This document shows, piece by piece, positions 15,740-16,017 of a stretch of 16,017 nt of DNA. Numbering within the stretch: position 1 is the stretch's first letter; each line of letters opens with the position of its first letter. This stretch comes from Bacteroides sp. (GTDB lineage Bacteria > Bacteroidota > Bacteroidia > Bacteroidales > Bacteroidaceae): positions 1 to 16,017 of the forward strand of contig DXLM01000069.1 of assembly GCA_019414725.1 (NCBI GenBank), written 5' to 3'. The notes beneath the pieces were generated by a model that had not been told where the DNA came from, did not search any database, and saw nothing but the letters and a program-made list of their open reading frames with translations. The position numbers and the translations under genes are program-made.

Positions 15740-15776
15740 GAGATGCTGTTGGTATGAATTATTGTATATTTTCGTA

Positions 15777-15806
15777 CCGCTTCCCTAACCCCACGAGTAG
15801 AAACGG
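15777..15806 (-). promoter_or_regulatory. Hairpin between the riboswitch and nrdA, possible expression platform
   Basis: On the minus strand CCGTTTC (15806-15800) can pair with GAAGCGG (15783-15777), a 7-bp stem with one G-U pair and a 16-base loop. It sits between the B12 box and the nrdA start, where the output structure of the riboswitch is expected. No T-run follows, so translational control seems likelier than termination. The assignment is tentative. Confidence 0.35.
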
Positions 15807-15818
15807 CCTTTGATGAAT

Positions 15819-15985
15819 GGCAGGTCTTCTGACTGGCTCCTCATTTCCGATGCCTTCCCGCGTTCTCGTTATGTGGAGTCAGGCAGTGGCAATAGGTACG
15901 TATCGGAAATTTTATCGGAGTTTCACAGCAGCGGGACTGTCCGGGATTTACACCCGATTCCCTTTTAATCCGGATAGAGGACATC
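15819..15985 (-). promoter_or_regulatory. Cobalamin riboswitch controlling nrdAB
   Basis: On the minus strand the leader shows AAAAGGGAATCGGGTG, then AAATCCCGGACAGTCCCGCT, GCTGTGAAA, a central TTGCCACTGCC, and the B12 box AGCCAGTCAGAAGACCTGCC at 15838-15819. This is a textbook AdoCbl aptamer order and is independent of the copy at 7503-7668. It lies between the -7 element at 16014-16007 and the nrdA start. Its presence before a B12-independent reductase predicts that cobalamin switches nrdAB off in favour of a B12-dependent enzyme encoded elsewhere. The outer boundaries are approximate. Confidence 0.93.
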
Positions 15986-16006
15986 TATTCGGAACCGATT
16001 CGGGAA

Positions 16007-16014
16007 CAAAGATA
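16007..16014 (-). promoter_or_regulatory. Promoter -7 element for the nrdAB transcript
   Basis: The minus strand reads TATCTTTG, a full match to the Bacteroides -7 consensus, about 20 bases upstream of the cobalamin aptamer. The -33 element would lie beyond the window edge. Transcription would start at about 16000, giving a leader of about 260 bases. Confidence 0.65.
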
Positions 16015-16017
16015 ATG

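Noticed and set aside
15395..15757. A 120-residue + strand open frame opposite the start of nrdA
   Set aside because: It is antisense to the well-conserved ATP-cone of nrdA. Its hydrophobic, Phe/Cys-rich composition is typical of reverse-frame translation.

Overview
The window looks like a chromosomal segment from a gut Bacteroidales species (Bacteroides or Phocaeicola type). The signs are TonB-dependent receptors that begin with a carboxypeptidase-regulatory-like domain, promoters with the Bacteroides -7 element TAnnTTTG, little Shine-Dalgarno sequence before the genes, and two cobalamin riboswitches. I see no transposase, integrase, CRISPR array, rRNA or tRNA. The genus is inferred from style only, without a database match.

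Region 1 (1-4022, + strand). Two tandem paralogous AraC-family regulators (203-1114 and 1134-2033) lie directly upstream of a shortened 1-deoxy-D-xylulose-5-phosphate synthase (DXS)-like enzyme (2220-3980). The promoter of the first regulator and the promoter of the enzyme carry the same direct-repeat motif (74-104 and 2074-2104; 22 of 31 positions identical). In both, the motif lies at exactly the same distance from the -7 element. This suggests a small self-contained regulatory unit in which the AraC proteins control themselves and the enzyme. The second regulator has an unusual N-terminal cysteine cluster. The enzyme departs from typical DXS at two substrate-binding positions and lacks an internal segment.

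Region 2 (4088-7693, - strand). This is a cobalamin uptake operon: promoter, cobalamin riboswitch, BtuB-like TonB-dependent receptor, then a BtuF-like substrate-binding lipoprotein 13 bases further on. The inner-membrane permease and ATPase (BtuCD) are not in the window.

Region 3 (7862-10719, + strand). A small membrane protein with a histidine-rich loop (7917-8255), transcribed from a near-leaderless promoter, precedes a second TonB-dependent receptor (8364-10667) with a CxxC motif in its plug. The pair is probably a metal or metal-complex uptake unit, substrate unknown. A strong hairpin terminator follows.

Region 4 (10734-11989, + strand). A monocistronic metF (5,10-methylenetetrahydrofolate reductase) has a good promoter and an unusual AT-rich inverted repeat upstream. 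It ends in a bidirectional terminator shared with the convergent nrdB.

Region 5 (12008-16017, - strand). A class I ribonucleotide reductase operon, nrdA (13220-15739) then nrdB (12008-13057), is preceded by a second cobalamin riboswitch and its -7 element. A perfect 16-bp hairpin sits between the two genes. The expected logic is that abundant B12 represses the B12-independent reductase, and also the uptake operon of region 2. Much of the window therefore concerns cobalamin: uptake, one-carbon flow toward B12-linked methionine synthesis, and replacement of a B12-dependent reductase.
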